Below are positions 18,303 to 26,752 of a stretch of 64,000 nucleotides of DNA, one piece after another; position 1 is the first letter of the stretch; each line of letters begins with the position of its first letter. A model generated the notes under the pieces. That model had not been told where the DNA came from, did not search any database, and saw only the letters and a list, made by a program, of their open reading frames with translations. Source of the DNA: an uncultured Lachnospiraceae bacterium (GTDB lineage Bacteria > Bacillota > Clostridia > Lachnospirales > Lachnospiraceae); the NCBI GenBank assembly GCA_934351835.1, contig CAKRJP010000005.1, positions 1 to 64,000 on the forward strand. The letters are read 5' to 3'. The position numbers and the translations under genes were made by a program.

Positions 18303-19937
18303 TTATTTCTGATTTTGTTTTGCTACCAGATGATCCGCGCCATATTTCTTTCGAAGTGCCGGTTTTTCAATCTTTCCGGTCGCATTTCTAGGAACTTCTG
18401 CAAAAATAATCCTTCTCGGTCTTTTGTATCTCGGAAGTTCTTTGCAATATTCTACAATCTCTTCTTCTGTGCAGGTCATCCCGTCTTTCACCTGAATGAT
18501 CGCACCTGTAATCTCGCCAAGACGTGCATCCGGAAGTCCGATACAAGCCACATCTTGTACTTTATCATAGGCAGCTAAGAAATTCTCAATCTGTACCGGA
18601 TAAATATTTTCACCACCACTGATGATGACATCTTTTTTACGGTCTACAAGGAAATAGAAGCCATCTTCATCCTGCATCGCCATATCTCCGGTAAATAACC
18701 AGCCATCTTTAACCGTCTCTGCCGTTGCTTTTGGATCATTGTAATAACATGTCATCACCCCAGGTCCTTTGACGCAGAGTTCTCCCACTTCTCCCTGAGG
18801 AACTTTTTCGCCATTTTCATCTACGATCTTACACTCCCAGCGGTATCCCGGTACACCGATGGCTCCGACTTTATTGATATTTTCAACACCAAGATGCACA
18901 CATCCCGGGCCTGTAGACTCTGAAAGGCCATAGTTCGTATCATACTGATGATGCGGGAAATATTCTTTCCAGTGTTTGATTAGTGACGGCGGTACCGGCT
19001 GTGCACCGATGTGCATCAGTCTCCATTGATCCAACTCATAATCTTCCAGTTTCAAATCTCCACGATCTAATGCTGTCAGGATATCCTGTGCCCACGGCAC
19101 TAAAAGCCAGACGATCGTACAGTGTTCCTTTGACACGGCATCCAGAATGATCTCCGGTGTTGTGCCTGTCAACAGTACTGCCTTACTTCCTGCGCACAGA
19201 CTTCCCATCCAGTGGAATTTTGCCCCGGTATGGTATAACGGTGGAATACAGAGGAACGTATCATCTCTTCCCGTCCCATGATGTTTCTGTTCCATCTGTG
19301 CTGCCTGCAATAAACTTTCATGATTATGCAGGATTGCTTTTGGAAATCCCGTTGTTCCTGATGAAAAATAAATTGCTGCATCGTCTTCATCTTCCAGTCT
19401 CACAAGCGGTGCCTGACTGGAACAATCTGCAACCAGTTCTCTGTAACTCTCTGCAAATGTCGGGCATCCGTCTCCTACATAGATTAAAAGACGGCCTCTT
19501 CCTAATTTTTCTTCAATTGCTTCCAGACGTCCGATAAACTGTGATCCGAAAAAGATCATATGTACTTCTGCCAGATCCGCACAGTACTGGATCTCGTCTG
19601 CCGAGAAACGGAAGTTAAACGGAACTGCAATGGCTCCGGCTTTTAAAATCCCAAAATAGATTGGCAGCCAGTCCAGGCAGTTGAACATCAGAATCGCCAC
19701 ACGGTCCCCCTTTTTGATTCCGCGGCTGATCAGCATATTTGCCACACGGTTTGCCTTCTCATCAAATACACTCCATGTAATTTCTCTTCTGTAAGGCTCT
19801 TTGGAAGTCTGCTGTACCAGGTCAAACTCCTTCCAGGTAATCTTTCTGTTATCCTTCATGGTAGGATTTAGTTCCACGAGAGCAACCTCATCTCCGTAAA
19901 GTTTATGATTTCTCTCTAATAAGTCTGTTACAGGCAT
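18303..19937 (-). CDS. AMP-forming acyl/aryl-CoA synthetase
   Basis: 544-residue adenylate-forming ligase that would convert a carboxylic acid, ATP and CoA to acyl-CoA. Motifs: P-loop YFSSGTTGFPKA, NYGLSESTG, hinge region GWLFTGDM and LVDRKKDVIISGGENIYP, and catalytic lysine in RNATGKIEK. It overlaps functionally with iorA-iorB, ending one base from iorB's stop/start junction in one operon. Inference: it acts on arylacetates or on the acid product of the oxidoreductase; running as a CoA ester hydrolase with ATP recovery is unlikely for this AMP-forming class. Substrate uncertain. Confidence 0.88.
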   Translation of the reverse strand: MPVTDLLERNHKLYGDEVALVELNPTMKDNRKITWKEFDLVQQTSKEPYRREITWSVFDEKANRVANMLISRGIKKGDRVAILMFNCLDWLPIYFGILKAGAIAVPFNFRFSADEIQYCADLAEVHMIFFGSQFIGRLEAIEEKLGRGRLLIYVGDGCPTFAESYRELVADCSSQAPLVRLEDEDDAAIYFSSGTTGFPKAILHNHESLLQAAQMEQKHHGTGRDDTFLCIPPLYHTGAKFHWMGSLCAGSKAVLLTGTTPEIILDAVSKEHCTIVWLLVPWAQDILTALDRGDLKLEDYELDQWRLMHIGAQPVPPSLIKHWKEYFPHHQYDTNYGLSESTGPGCVHLGVENINKVGAIGVPGYRWECKIVDENGEKVPQGEVGELCVKGPGVMTCYYNDPKATAETVKDGWLFTGDMAMQDEDGFYFLVDRKKDVIISGGENIYPVQIENFLAAYDKVQDVACIGLPDARLGEITGAIIQVKDGMTCTEEEIVEYCKELPRYKRPRRIIFAEVPRNATGKIEKPALRKKYGADHLVAKQNQK

Positions 19938-19938
19938 C

Positions 19939-20517
19939 TTAGTTTTCTTCCTTTCCGCGTCCTAATAAAAACGCCTTTTGATTCAGCTCCAAAAATTTGG
20001 ATGGCACACATTCCTCGATGGCTTTCTGCCATTTTTCCACAGAAATATCAAAATACCTGGAAATTCTTCCCATTAATACAATGTTTACTGCTTTCGAAGA
20101 ACCGGCTTCATTTGCCAGAGTCAGGCAATCCATGGCATCTACCTTTGCACCATGCATCTGCATTTTTTCGATCAGATTTTCCGGATACTCTGCTGCTCCG
20201 GTGATGACCGGCATCGGCTCGATTTCCTGGGTATTTACAACAATTCTTCCGTCTGCCTTTAAATATTCCAGATAACGTGCTGCCTCTAATTTTTCAAAAG
20301 ACACGATCACATCTGCCTGCCCTTTATCAATGATCGGTGAATAAACTTTTTCACCAAATCTTACATATGTAACAACGCTTCCACCGCGCTGACTCATTCC
20401 GTGTACTTCCGAAACTTTTACATCATACCCTTCTGTCAGAAGAAGATGCCCCAAAAGTTTACTGGCCAGCACCGATCCCTGACCACCTACACCTACGATC
20501 ATTATATTCTTTGTCAT
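19939..20517 (-). CDS. iorB: Indolepyruvate:ferredoxin oxidoreductase, beta subunit
   Basis: 192 residues of the gamma-type 2-oxoacid oxidoreductase domain (IMIVGVGGQGSVLASKLLG; EVHGMSQRGGSVVTYVRFG). With IorA it oxidatively decarboxylates indolepyruvate and other aryl pyruvates to aryl-acetyl-CoA, reducing ferredoxin. Fifteen bases after iorA and immediately before the CoA ligase gene. Confidence 0.94.
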   Translation of the reverse strand: MTKNIMIVGVGGQGSVLASKLLGHLLLTEGYDVKVSEVHGMSQRGGSVVTYVRFGEKVYSPIIDKGQADVIVSFEKLEAARYLEYLKADGRIVVNTQEIEPMPVITGAAEYPENLIEKMQMHGAKVDAMDCLTLANEAGSSKAVNIVLMGRISRYFDISVEKWQKAIEECVPSKFLELNQKAFLLGRGKEEN

Positions 20518-20532
20518 GCTTATGTTACCTCC

Positions 20533-22260
20533 CTATGACTTCAGTGCATCAAACTTGCACATCTGTGTACAGACATTACATCCCACACACTGTGTCGTGT
20601 CAATTTCAGCTTTTCCATTTCTGACGCTGAGCGCCGGACATCCCAGACGCATACATGATTTACATCCAATACATTTCTCTTCGTCCACATGAAGTGGTGG
20701 ATTATGTTTAACATATTTCAACAATGCACACGGACGTCTGCTGATGATAACTGAAGGTTCTTCTGCTGCCAGTTCTTCTTTTAAGACTCTGTCACATTCT
20801 TCCAGATCATATGGATCTACCACAACCACACGGTTAATACTCATTGCACGGCAAAGGCTCTCCAGGTCGATCTTACCTGCCGGATCTCCTTTTATATTAT
20901 AACCGGTCGTCGGATTCTGCTGGTGTCCCGTCATTCCTGTGATAGAGTTATCCAAAATGATCACTGTAGAATTACTCTGATTATAAGCAATGTTGGCAAG
21001 TCCTGTCATACCGGAATGCATAAATGTAGAGTCACCGATCACACCCACTGTCTTCTTCTCGCCTTTTTCTCCCATGGCTTTGTTAAATCCATGCAATGAG
21101 CTGACGGAAGCTCCCATACAGAGATTCATATCCATCGCATTTAACGGTGCTGCTGCTCCTAATGTATAACATCCGATATCTCCGATGACTGTACATTTAT
21201 TCTTTGACAGAGTATAGAACAATCCCCGGTGTGGACATCCTGCGCACATAAGCGGCGGTCTTCCCGGAAGATTTTCTTCTAATGAATAATATGTCGGAAC
21301 TTCTTCTCCTAATTTTTCTGCCAGAAGATTCTGTGAAAATTCTCCTTCCATCGGAAGCACATCTTTTCCGATCACAGAAAGTCCCATCTGTCTGCAGTGG
21401 TTCTCAATGATTGGATCTAATTCTTCTACAACGATCAGTTTTTCTACTTTTGCCGCAAAATCACGGATCAATTTCTCCGGCAGAGGATTTATAAGTCCCA
21501 GCTTCAGGATGCTTGCTCTCTCCCCAAATACTTCTTTTGCATACTGATAGCAAGTAGAAGAAGTAATGATACCAATCTTTGTATCACCCATCTCCACACG
21601 GTTTAAATCCGTAGTCTCTGCAAACTCAATCAGTTTTCTGGTACGTTCTTCCACCACCGGATGACGTCTGATGGCATTTGCCGGTGTCATAACGTATTTG
21701 GTAATATTCTTCTCATAAGGAGTCTGCTCCGGAACTTTGCGTTCCTTTTTTTCCACAATACCCTGGGAATGTGCCACTCTTGTACACATTTTTACAAATA
21801 CCGGTGTGTCAAACTCTTCTGAGATTTCATATGCTCTCTTTGCAAAATCACAGGCCTCCTGTGAGTCCGATGGCTCTAACATCGGAAGTTTTGCTGCAAT
21901 GGCATAATGTCTGGAATCCTGTTCATTCTGCGAAGAATGCATTCCCGGATCATCTGCAACTACAATTACAATTCCTGCATTGGAACCTGTATAAGAACTT
22001 GTGAAGAGAGGGTCTGCCGCCACATTCAGTCCCACATGCTTCATCGCACAGAAACTTCTCTTTCCTGCAAAAGCAGCTCCCACAGCCACTTCCAGCGCAA
22101 CTTTTTCATTCGGTGCCCATTCACAATATACTTCATCATATTTTGCCAGTTCTTCCGTCACTTCTGTACTTGGAGTCCCCGGGTAACTCGATGCAATACT
22201 GCATCCACCTTCATAAAGGCCTCTTGCCAGTGCCTTATTGCCTAACATTAACTCTCCCAT
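20533..22260 (-). CDS. iorA: Indolepyruvate:ferredoxin oxidoreductase, alpha subunit
   Basis: 575 residues containing the pyrimidine domain (SSYPGTPSTEVTEEL), the thiamine diphosphate-binding domain (GDIGCYTLG; GDSTFMHSG) and a C-terminal ferredoxin domain with two clusters (CIGCKSCMRLGCP and CVGCNVCTQMCKFD). Carries out thiamine-dependent decarboxylation of aryl pyruvates from Trp, Phe and Tyr. The ATG at 22260 with AAAGGA eight bases before it is preferred over an ATG 33 bases upstream. A 17-spacer promoter with an embedded palindrome lies before it. Confidence 0.95.
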   Translation of the reverse strand: MGELMLGNKALARGLYEGGCSIASSYPGTPSTEVTEELAKYDEVYCEWAPNEKVALEVAVGAAFAGKRSFCAMKHVGLNVAADPLFTSSYTGSNAGIVIVVADDPGMHSSQNEQDSRHYAIAAKLPMLEPSDSQEACDFAKRAYEISEEFDTPVFVKMCTRVAHSQGIVEKKERKVPEQTPYEKNITKYVMTPANAIRRHPVVEERTRKLIEFAETTDLNRVEMGDTKIGIITSSTCYQYAKEVFGERASILKLGLINPLPEKLIRDFAAKVEKLIVVEELDPIIENHCRQMGLSVIGKDVLPMEGEFSQNLLAEKLGEEVPTYYSLEENLPGRPPLMCAGCPHRGLFYTLSKNKCTVIGDIGCYTLGAAAPLNAMDMNLCMGASVSSLHGFNKAMGEKGEKKTVGVIGDSTFMHSGMTGLANIAYNQSNSTVIILDNSITGMTGHQQNPTTGYNIKGDPAGKIDLESLCRAMSINRVVVVDPYDLEECDRVLKEELAAEEPSVIISRRPCALLKYVKHNPPLHVDEEKCIGCKSCMRLGCPALSVRNGKAEIDTTQCVGCNVCTQMCKFDALKS

Positions 22261-22302
22261 AGCAATATCCTTTCTCCTCTTTGTAATACACAATCTTTAT
22301 CT

Positions 22303-22331
22303 ATTTTAGCACTTTTATGTGCTAAAGTAAA
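22303..22331 (-). promoter_or_regulatory. iorA promoter with operator-like palindrome
   Basis: Minus strand TTTACT (22331-22326), 17-base spacer, TAAAAT (22308-22303). The spacer is filled by the perfect palindrome TTTAGCAC-N6-GTGCTAAA (22305-22326), which overlaps both promoter hexamers, the usual place for a repressor operator. Confidence 0.65.
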
Positions 22332-22336
22332 CAAAA

Positions 22337-22361
22337 ATGGAGCAGCTTCACGCTACTCCAT
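22337..22361 (-). terminator. Terminator overlapping the end of spoVT
   Basis: ATGGAGCAGC (22337-22346) pairs with GCTACTCCAT (22352-22361), one mismatch, then TTTTTG on the minus strand. The stem includes the spoVT stop codon. Confidence 0.75.
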
Positions 22362-22898
22362 CTGTTTTCCAAGAAATCCTGCCGCACACACTGCCATTTT
22401 CTGTTCTAATTCTGCTAATAAATGTCCTTTGTCTTTCGCCAGTAAAATCACACCGCCTATCACATCTCCCCGGCAAATAATCGGACTGATAATCTCCTGC
22501 TCATACGTTTCCATCTGACCTTCCACAACAGGCACATACGTTTTCTCGCCTTCTTCTGATATCATATTTTTTCTCGTACCAAGCTGCTTCTGCAGTGCTT
22601 TGCTGATATACTGCTCCGCAAATTCTTTCTTTCCATTTCCTGCTGCAGCGATCACCTGATCCAGATCACAAACACATACCAGGCATTTTAACGTCTGTGC
22701 CAGACTCTGTGCATACTGTCCTGCCAACGTTCCAAGTTCCCCGATAGGGGAATATTTTTTTAGGATCACTTCTCCCTCTCTGTCTGTAAATATCTCAAGA
22801 GGATCTCCTTCTCTAATGCGCAATGTTCTGCGAATTTCCTTTGGAATGACCACCCTGCCAAGGTCATCGATTCTTCGGACAATCCCTGTGGCTTTCAT
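22353..22898 (-). CDS. spoVT: Stage V sporulation regulator SpoVT-like
   Basis: 181 residues: an N-terminal AbrB/SpoVT swapped-hairpin DNA-binding domain (MKATGIVRRIDDLGRVVIPKEIRR, residues 1-45) and a C-terminal GAF-like domain, the SpoVT layout (about 178 residues in Bacillus). Regulates forespore genes under sigma-G in Bacillus; role here inferred. The ATG at 22898 follows GGAGG at nine bases; an upstream ATG at 22913 gives a non-family extension. Confidence 0.92.
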   Translation of the reverse strand: MKATGIVRRIDDLGRVVIPKEIRRTLRIREGDPLEIFTDREGEVILKKYSPIGELGTLAGQYAQSLAQTLKCLVCVCDLDQVIAAAGNGKKEFAEQYISKALQKQLGTRKNMISEEGEKTYVPVVEGQMETYEQEIISPIICRGDVIGGVILLAKDKGHLLAELEQKMAVCAAGFLGKQME

Positions 22899-22958
22899 AT
22901 CATTTTCCTCCATTGCTATGTTTTAGCTTTGGAGTTATTATGTGGAAATTCAAAAAAT

Positions 22959-23206
22959 TTATACGGAAACTTTTCGGTATTCTCCCGGAGCGATCCCGCG
23001 CCACTCTCTAAAACTTTTTGTAAAATAACTGGAATCAGAAAATCCACAATTTCGGAAACATCGCAGACTCTCACCCTCACTCCCACATATTCTGCGATAT
23101 CTTTTACTGTAAAATCTTCCCAGTAATGCTCGTTAATATATTGAAACATCTGCTTTACTCTCATAGTATTTCTTATAGATTTCATACCCCTCTTCATCCG
23201 CAGCAC
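22959..23206 (-). pseudogene. Decayed AraC-type regulator fragment
   Basis: The minus strand first reads an AraC first helix-turn-helix (YINEHYWEDFTVKDIAEYVGV), then changes frame near 23085; the next frame reads the second helix-turn-helix and tail (CFRNCGFSDSSYFTKSF, REWRGIAPGEYRK) and stops at 22959-22961. The roughly 45 residues normally between the two motifs and the whole N-terminal ligand domain are missing. So this is an internally deleted, frameshifted remnant. Confidence 0.8.
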
Positions 23207-23241
23207 AATACTCCCATGCCTCTTTTAATAGTTTTAATTTT

Positions 23242-24645
23242 CTACTTTGAGAAAAATTTCTTCGTCTCTTTCGCTACCACACCACTGAGTGCAAATAATG
23301 CGATCATATTCGGAATTGCCATCAATCCGTTAAAAATATCGGCAATCGTCCATACCGCACTTACTGTCATGTAAGGTCCGATAAATACTGCAAATATGTA
23401 GATCCAACGATATATTTTTACATATTTCATATTACCGCCACTTAAATACTCCAGACATCTCTCACTGTAATAATCCCATCCAAGGATTGTAGTGAACGCG
23501 AAGAATACTAAACATAGCATTAATACAAATGCAGACACTTTCGCCGGGAACGGAAGTCCATGCTGGAACGCATAAGTTGTCACCTGCACACCTTCCAATC
23601 CTTCTACCTGCCATGCTCCTGTCATCACAATAGACAGTCCTGTGAGCGTACAGATAACGATTGTATCGATAAATGTTCCTGTCATGCTGACCAGTCCCTG
23701 TCTTACCGGCTCTTTTGTCTTAGCTGCTGCTGCTGCGATCGGTGCACTACCAAGTCCTGCCTCATTCGAAAAGATACCTCTTGCCACACCTTTCTGCATA
23801 GCAACTACCATACTTCCTACCACACCACCGGTAATCGCACTTGGATTAAATGCTGCTTCTACGATCACTTTAAACGCTGCCGGAACTTCTGTAATATTGC
23901 AGATTACCAGACCTCCTGCGAATAATACATAAATAATCGCCATAAACGGTACGATAATCTGGCTGACACTCGCGATACGTTTTACGCCTCCGATCAACAC
24001 TGCCGCCACACAGAACGCCAGCACCAACGATGCGATCACAACTGCCCAGGAATATTCTCCCAGGAATGGTAAGATCTTTACCATATGTGCATTGTCCGGA
24101 TCAAAGAATCCCTGAACCGCACTTGCGATACCATTAACCTGACTGAATGTTCCGATACCAAAAAGTCCTACACAGACTCCAAAGAATGCGAACACCTTTG
24201 CCAACCATTTCCATTTCGTTCCCATCCCCTGTTCAATATAATAAAAAGGTCCGCCAAGACTATGACCGTCTTCCGCTACCACACGATATTTTACTGCCAA
24301 AAGTCCTTCGGAATACTTGGTCGCCATTCCAAAAAATGCTGCCAGGATCATCCAAAATAATGCGCCCGGTCCTCCGGCACATACCGCCGTCGCAACACCT
24401 ACAATATTACCGGTACCAATCGTTGCACTAAGAGCTGTACAAAGGGCTCCAAAACTGGAAATTTCGCCTTCGCCTTCTTCCTCATTCATCACCATCCACT
24501 TCAATGCCAATGGAAGTTTGCGAATCTGTAACAATCCAAGTCTGGTTGTCAGAAGGATACCTCCTGCCATAATCAGCACCATCAGCGGCACTCCCCATAC
24601 CAGATCGTCCACGGTTGTTAAAAAGTTATTGATTGCACTCCACAT
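23242..24645 (-). CDS. Sodium:alanine/glycine symporter (AGCS family)
   Basis: 467-residue membrane transporter with about 11 membrane segments. AGCS signatures: GTGNIVGVATAV near residue 80, GGPFYYIEQGMG, and IFSNEAGLGSAPIAAAAA, which line the Na+ and substrate sites. Imports alanine and/or glycine with sodium. It is preceded on the same strand by a tandem glycine riboswitch and a terminator, which argues for glycine as a physiological substrate. Confidence 0.95.
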   Translation of the reverse strand: MWSAINNFLTTVDDLVWGVPLMVLIMAGGILLTTRLGLLQIRKLPLALKWMVMNEEEGEGEISSFGALCTALSATIGTGNIVGVATAVCAGGPGALFWMILAAFFGMATKYSEGLLAVKYRVVAEDGHSLGGPFYYIEQGMGTKWKWLAKVFAFFGVCVGLFGIGTFSQVNGIASAVQGFFDPDNAHMVKILPFLGEYSWAVVIASLVLAFCVAAVLIGGVKRIASVSQIIVPFMAIIYVLFAGGLVICNITEVPAAFKVIVEAAFNPSAITGGVVGSMVVAMQKGVARGIFSNEAGLGSAPIAAAAAKTKEPVRQGLVSMTGTFIDTIVICTLTGLSIVMTGAWQVEGLEGVQVTTYAFQHGLPFPAKVSAFVLMLCLVFFAFTTILGWDYYSERCLEYLSGGNMKYVKIYRWIYIFAVFIGPYMTVSAVWTIADIFNGLMAIPNMIALFALSGVVAKETKKFFSK

Positions 24646-24726
24646 CTTTTTTTCCTGCCTCTCTCATTTCTCTCAGATACAGTTTTCGAAAGTTTAGACT
24701 CTCTTTCCGACATGGAATCAGGAACG

Positions 24727-24765
24727 TTTTTAAAAAGACAGCCCATATATACGCGGATATATGGG
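24727..24765 (-). terminator. Riboswitch expression-platform terminator
   Basis: AGCCCATATAT (24738-24748) and ATATATGGGCT (24755-24765) form an 11-bp stem followed on the minus strand by TCTTTTT. It lies between the glycine aptamers and the symporter gene, so glycine binding probably decides whether it forms. Confidence 0.85.
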
Positions 24766-24779
24766 CTGGAAGATACTGT

Positions 24780-24958
24780 GATTTATCTTCTCTGTCCGCT
24801 TGCCTGAGAGATTCATACACATCACTGTGTATGTTGCACCTTCGGCCCCTGGTTTTTCTCCAGGTGTCTCCAGAGAGTCGATCCATTTACAGTTGCACCG
24901 GATATCAGCCGGCACCTGAGAGTGTTACTCCTTCGGTAGACTTTCGTCGTTTTCCTGC
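24780..24958 (-). ncRNA. Tandem glycine riboswitch
   Basis: On the minus strand two glycine aptamer cores follow each other: the first has CCGAAGGAGTAA and ACTCTCAGGTGCC, the second GGGGCCGAAGGTGCAA, ATCTCTCAGGCAAGCGGACAGAG. These match the glycine riboswitch consensus (CCGAAGG...CTCTCAGGCAAA...GGACAGAG). The linker between aptamers is short, as usual. A terminator and a Na+/amino acid symporter gene follow. Direction of control (on or off with glycine) cannot be settled by eye. Confidence 0.93.
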
Positions 24959-24989
24959 AAACTTCATCTCGAAAATTGATCTGTTCACT

Positions 24990-25018
24990 ACTATACTCTG
25001 TCTTTCTTTATTTTTCAA
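24990..25018 (-). promoter_or_regulatory. Promoter of the glycine riboswitch-symporter unit
   Basis: Minus strand TTGAAA (25018-25013), 17-base spacer, TATAGT (24995-24990), placing the start just upstream of the first aptamer. Confidence 0.75.
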
Positions 25019-25053
25019 GTTCTTTTTTATCATTTCGTTAATTTGTTAATGTG

Positions 25054-26628
25054 TTAAAGCATCACAGTTTTTTTACGCTCTCTCATATTTGCGAAAATCG
25101 TGATTACAAATGCCAGTCCCATTGCCACGATCATTGCAAATGCAAAGGCTGCTCCTTTTCCTTCATTTGCCATAAACGGAGCCAATACTGCAGGAACATA
25201 TGCAGTTCCTTTTACATTAAATGCGCCTACGACCGCTCCTGCAACAGTTGCACTTGCCAGTGCTCCTCCAAAAACAATCTTATTAGAAAACATAAATGGA
25301 TACGCCGCCTCCACAAAGGTACCGAAACAGATGTTGATCAGACATCCCGGAAGAGCTACCGCAGCCTCTCCTTTTTGTTTTGGCATCAGTACATTCGCCA
25401 GTGTAATACCGGCAGAAACCATAACCAATCCTGTCATATCAATGGCTCCGAGAAAACTAAATCCCATCTCCTCCATCTCAAGCAGTACGATTGGAAGAAT
25501 TGCCGCATGATAAACGCCTCCAATGATAGCCGGCCAGATTAAGAGCCCTGCAACTGCCCCTGCTAAAATCGCATTGTAATCAATACATGTATTGATCACC
25601 GAACAAATTCCATTTCCAAGCCACAAGGCCACCGGAGCGATCAGATATTTACCGGCAAGACCCGCCAAAAGTCCACCGATACCACCGGCTGCTATATTTA
25701 CTGTAGTTCCCGGAACATTATGTCGAAAACAGAATACGCTGATATAGTACGCCAACACACCTGCCAGGATTCCGATGATCAAACCACCTAAGATTCCACC
25801 ATCCACTGCCAGGATTCCCGCTACGATACCTGCAACTACACCCACCTCATCCAGACCGGATACCTGTTTTGCCGCAATCGCACAGATTACGATCGGAATA
25901 GAATTTACCAGGGTATCAAAAACATCTGAAAGTCCGCTGCACGCCGGTATCTTGCTACATGCCAGACAAAGAGCCATCGCAATAAATGCCGGAAGACTGG
26001 TCATCATGATCCCGCGGAAATTAATTCGGTGCCATACATTTCCCTCTGTCTTAACCGCTGCATTCTCCCCTGTATTTCCTATCACAGGCATATATTTTAT
26101 CTTCCAGTATTTTGCAAATGCTGTTGTAAACGCTACCGCTCTGGTACGGTTTGTTGTACCTGTCGTTCCGGATGCCGAAAGTACATTGCACCCCATATTC
26201 TGTGCCAGAGCCACACCACTCCCTCCGGTTCCGGCCATCGGGATCTGTGTTCTCTCACAGGCTTCCATCGCCTGATGGTTAACACCATCCGGACTTGCAC
26301 TCACGAACATGACACCATCAATCTCACCGTTATCAATTTTTTCCGAAAGTGCTTTATCTACTGTCTCCGCATATTCATTGACTTCCTCAAGAGTCCCCGA
26401 ATATGCCTCTCCTATTGACTCTCCATTCCATGTATATAATGTTGCCGGACTATCTTTTCCTACCGTATCCAGACTGCCTGAGGCCAGGACATACTGTACA
26501 AATGTCACTTCCATATCCGCAGCCTTCGTCTGCTGCAGAATTTCTTTCATCATCGCATGAGGATTGCTCCCTCCCTGCTTATATAGATTCCCACCACTGC
26601 TGCCGATAAATGCAATCTTTTTACTCAT
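25054..26628 (-). CDS. Two-domain protein: soluble N domain fused to PTS EIIC-like permease
   Basis: 524 residues. Residues 1-180 are soluble, with a Rossmann-like start (KKIAFIGSSGGNLYKQGGSNPH), VMFVSASPDGVNHQA and a glycine/serine/threonine-rich segment (GTGGSGVALAQ; SASGTTGTTNRTRA) that looks like a nucleotide or sugar-phosphate site. Residues 200-520 have about nine hydrophobic segments resembling PTS EIIC or fructose-type permeases (GTTVNIAAGGIGGLLAG; GASTV-like GGALASATVAGAVVGAF). No EIIA or EIIB phosphorylation site and no PTS partner gene is visible. Substrate unknown. GAGGT eight bases before ATG 26628. Alternative: a non-PTS transporter. Confidence 0.6.
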   Translation of the reverse strand: MSKKIAFIGSSGGNLYKQGGSNPHAMMKEILQQTKAADMEVTFVQYVLASGSLDTVGKDSPATLYTWNGESIGEAYSGTLEEVNEYAETVDKALSEKIDNGEIDGVMFVSASPDGVNHQAMEACERTQIPMAGTGGSGVALAQNMGCNVLSASGTTGTTNRTRAVAFTTAFAKYWKIKYMPVIGNTGENAAVKTEGNVWHRINFRGIMMTSLPAFIAMALCLACSKIPACSGLSDVFDTLVNSIPIVICAIAAKQVSGLDEVGVVAGIVAGILAVDGGILGGLIIGILAGVLAYYISVFCFRHNVPGTTVNIAAGGIGGLLAGLAGKYLIAPVALWLGNGICSVINTCIDYNAILAGAVAGLLIWPAIIGGVYHAAILPIVLLEMEEMGFSFLGAIDMTGLVMVSAGITLANVLMPKQKGEAAVALPGCLINICFGTFVEAAYPFMFSNKIVFGGALASATVAGAVVGAFNVKGTAYVPAVLAPFMANEGKGAAFAFAMIVAMGLAFVITIFANMRERKKTVML

Positions 26629-26752
26629 TCTCTCTACCTCGTCCTTTAGAATTCTATTTTTCACATCTGCGTGCTACCAAGTTGCCGCATTAGCGTGTTA
26701 AAGTGAACAACATATAGATTAACACCAACGGTCAGATTTGTAAAGAAAAATT

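Noticed and set aside
22916..23206. Intact 96-residue DNA-binding protein on the minus strand
   Set aside because: Only the first half is AraC-like; the second half is an out-of-frame reading of the real AraC C terminus.
26665..26752. Repeat GTGTTAAAGTGAAC compared with TGTTAATGTGTTAAAG at 25040
   Set aside because: Matches are short and in AT-rich DNA; no symmetry or consistent placement.
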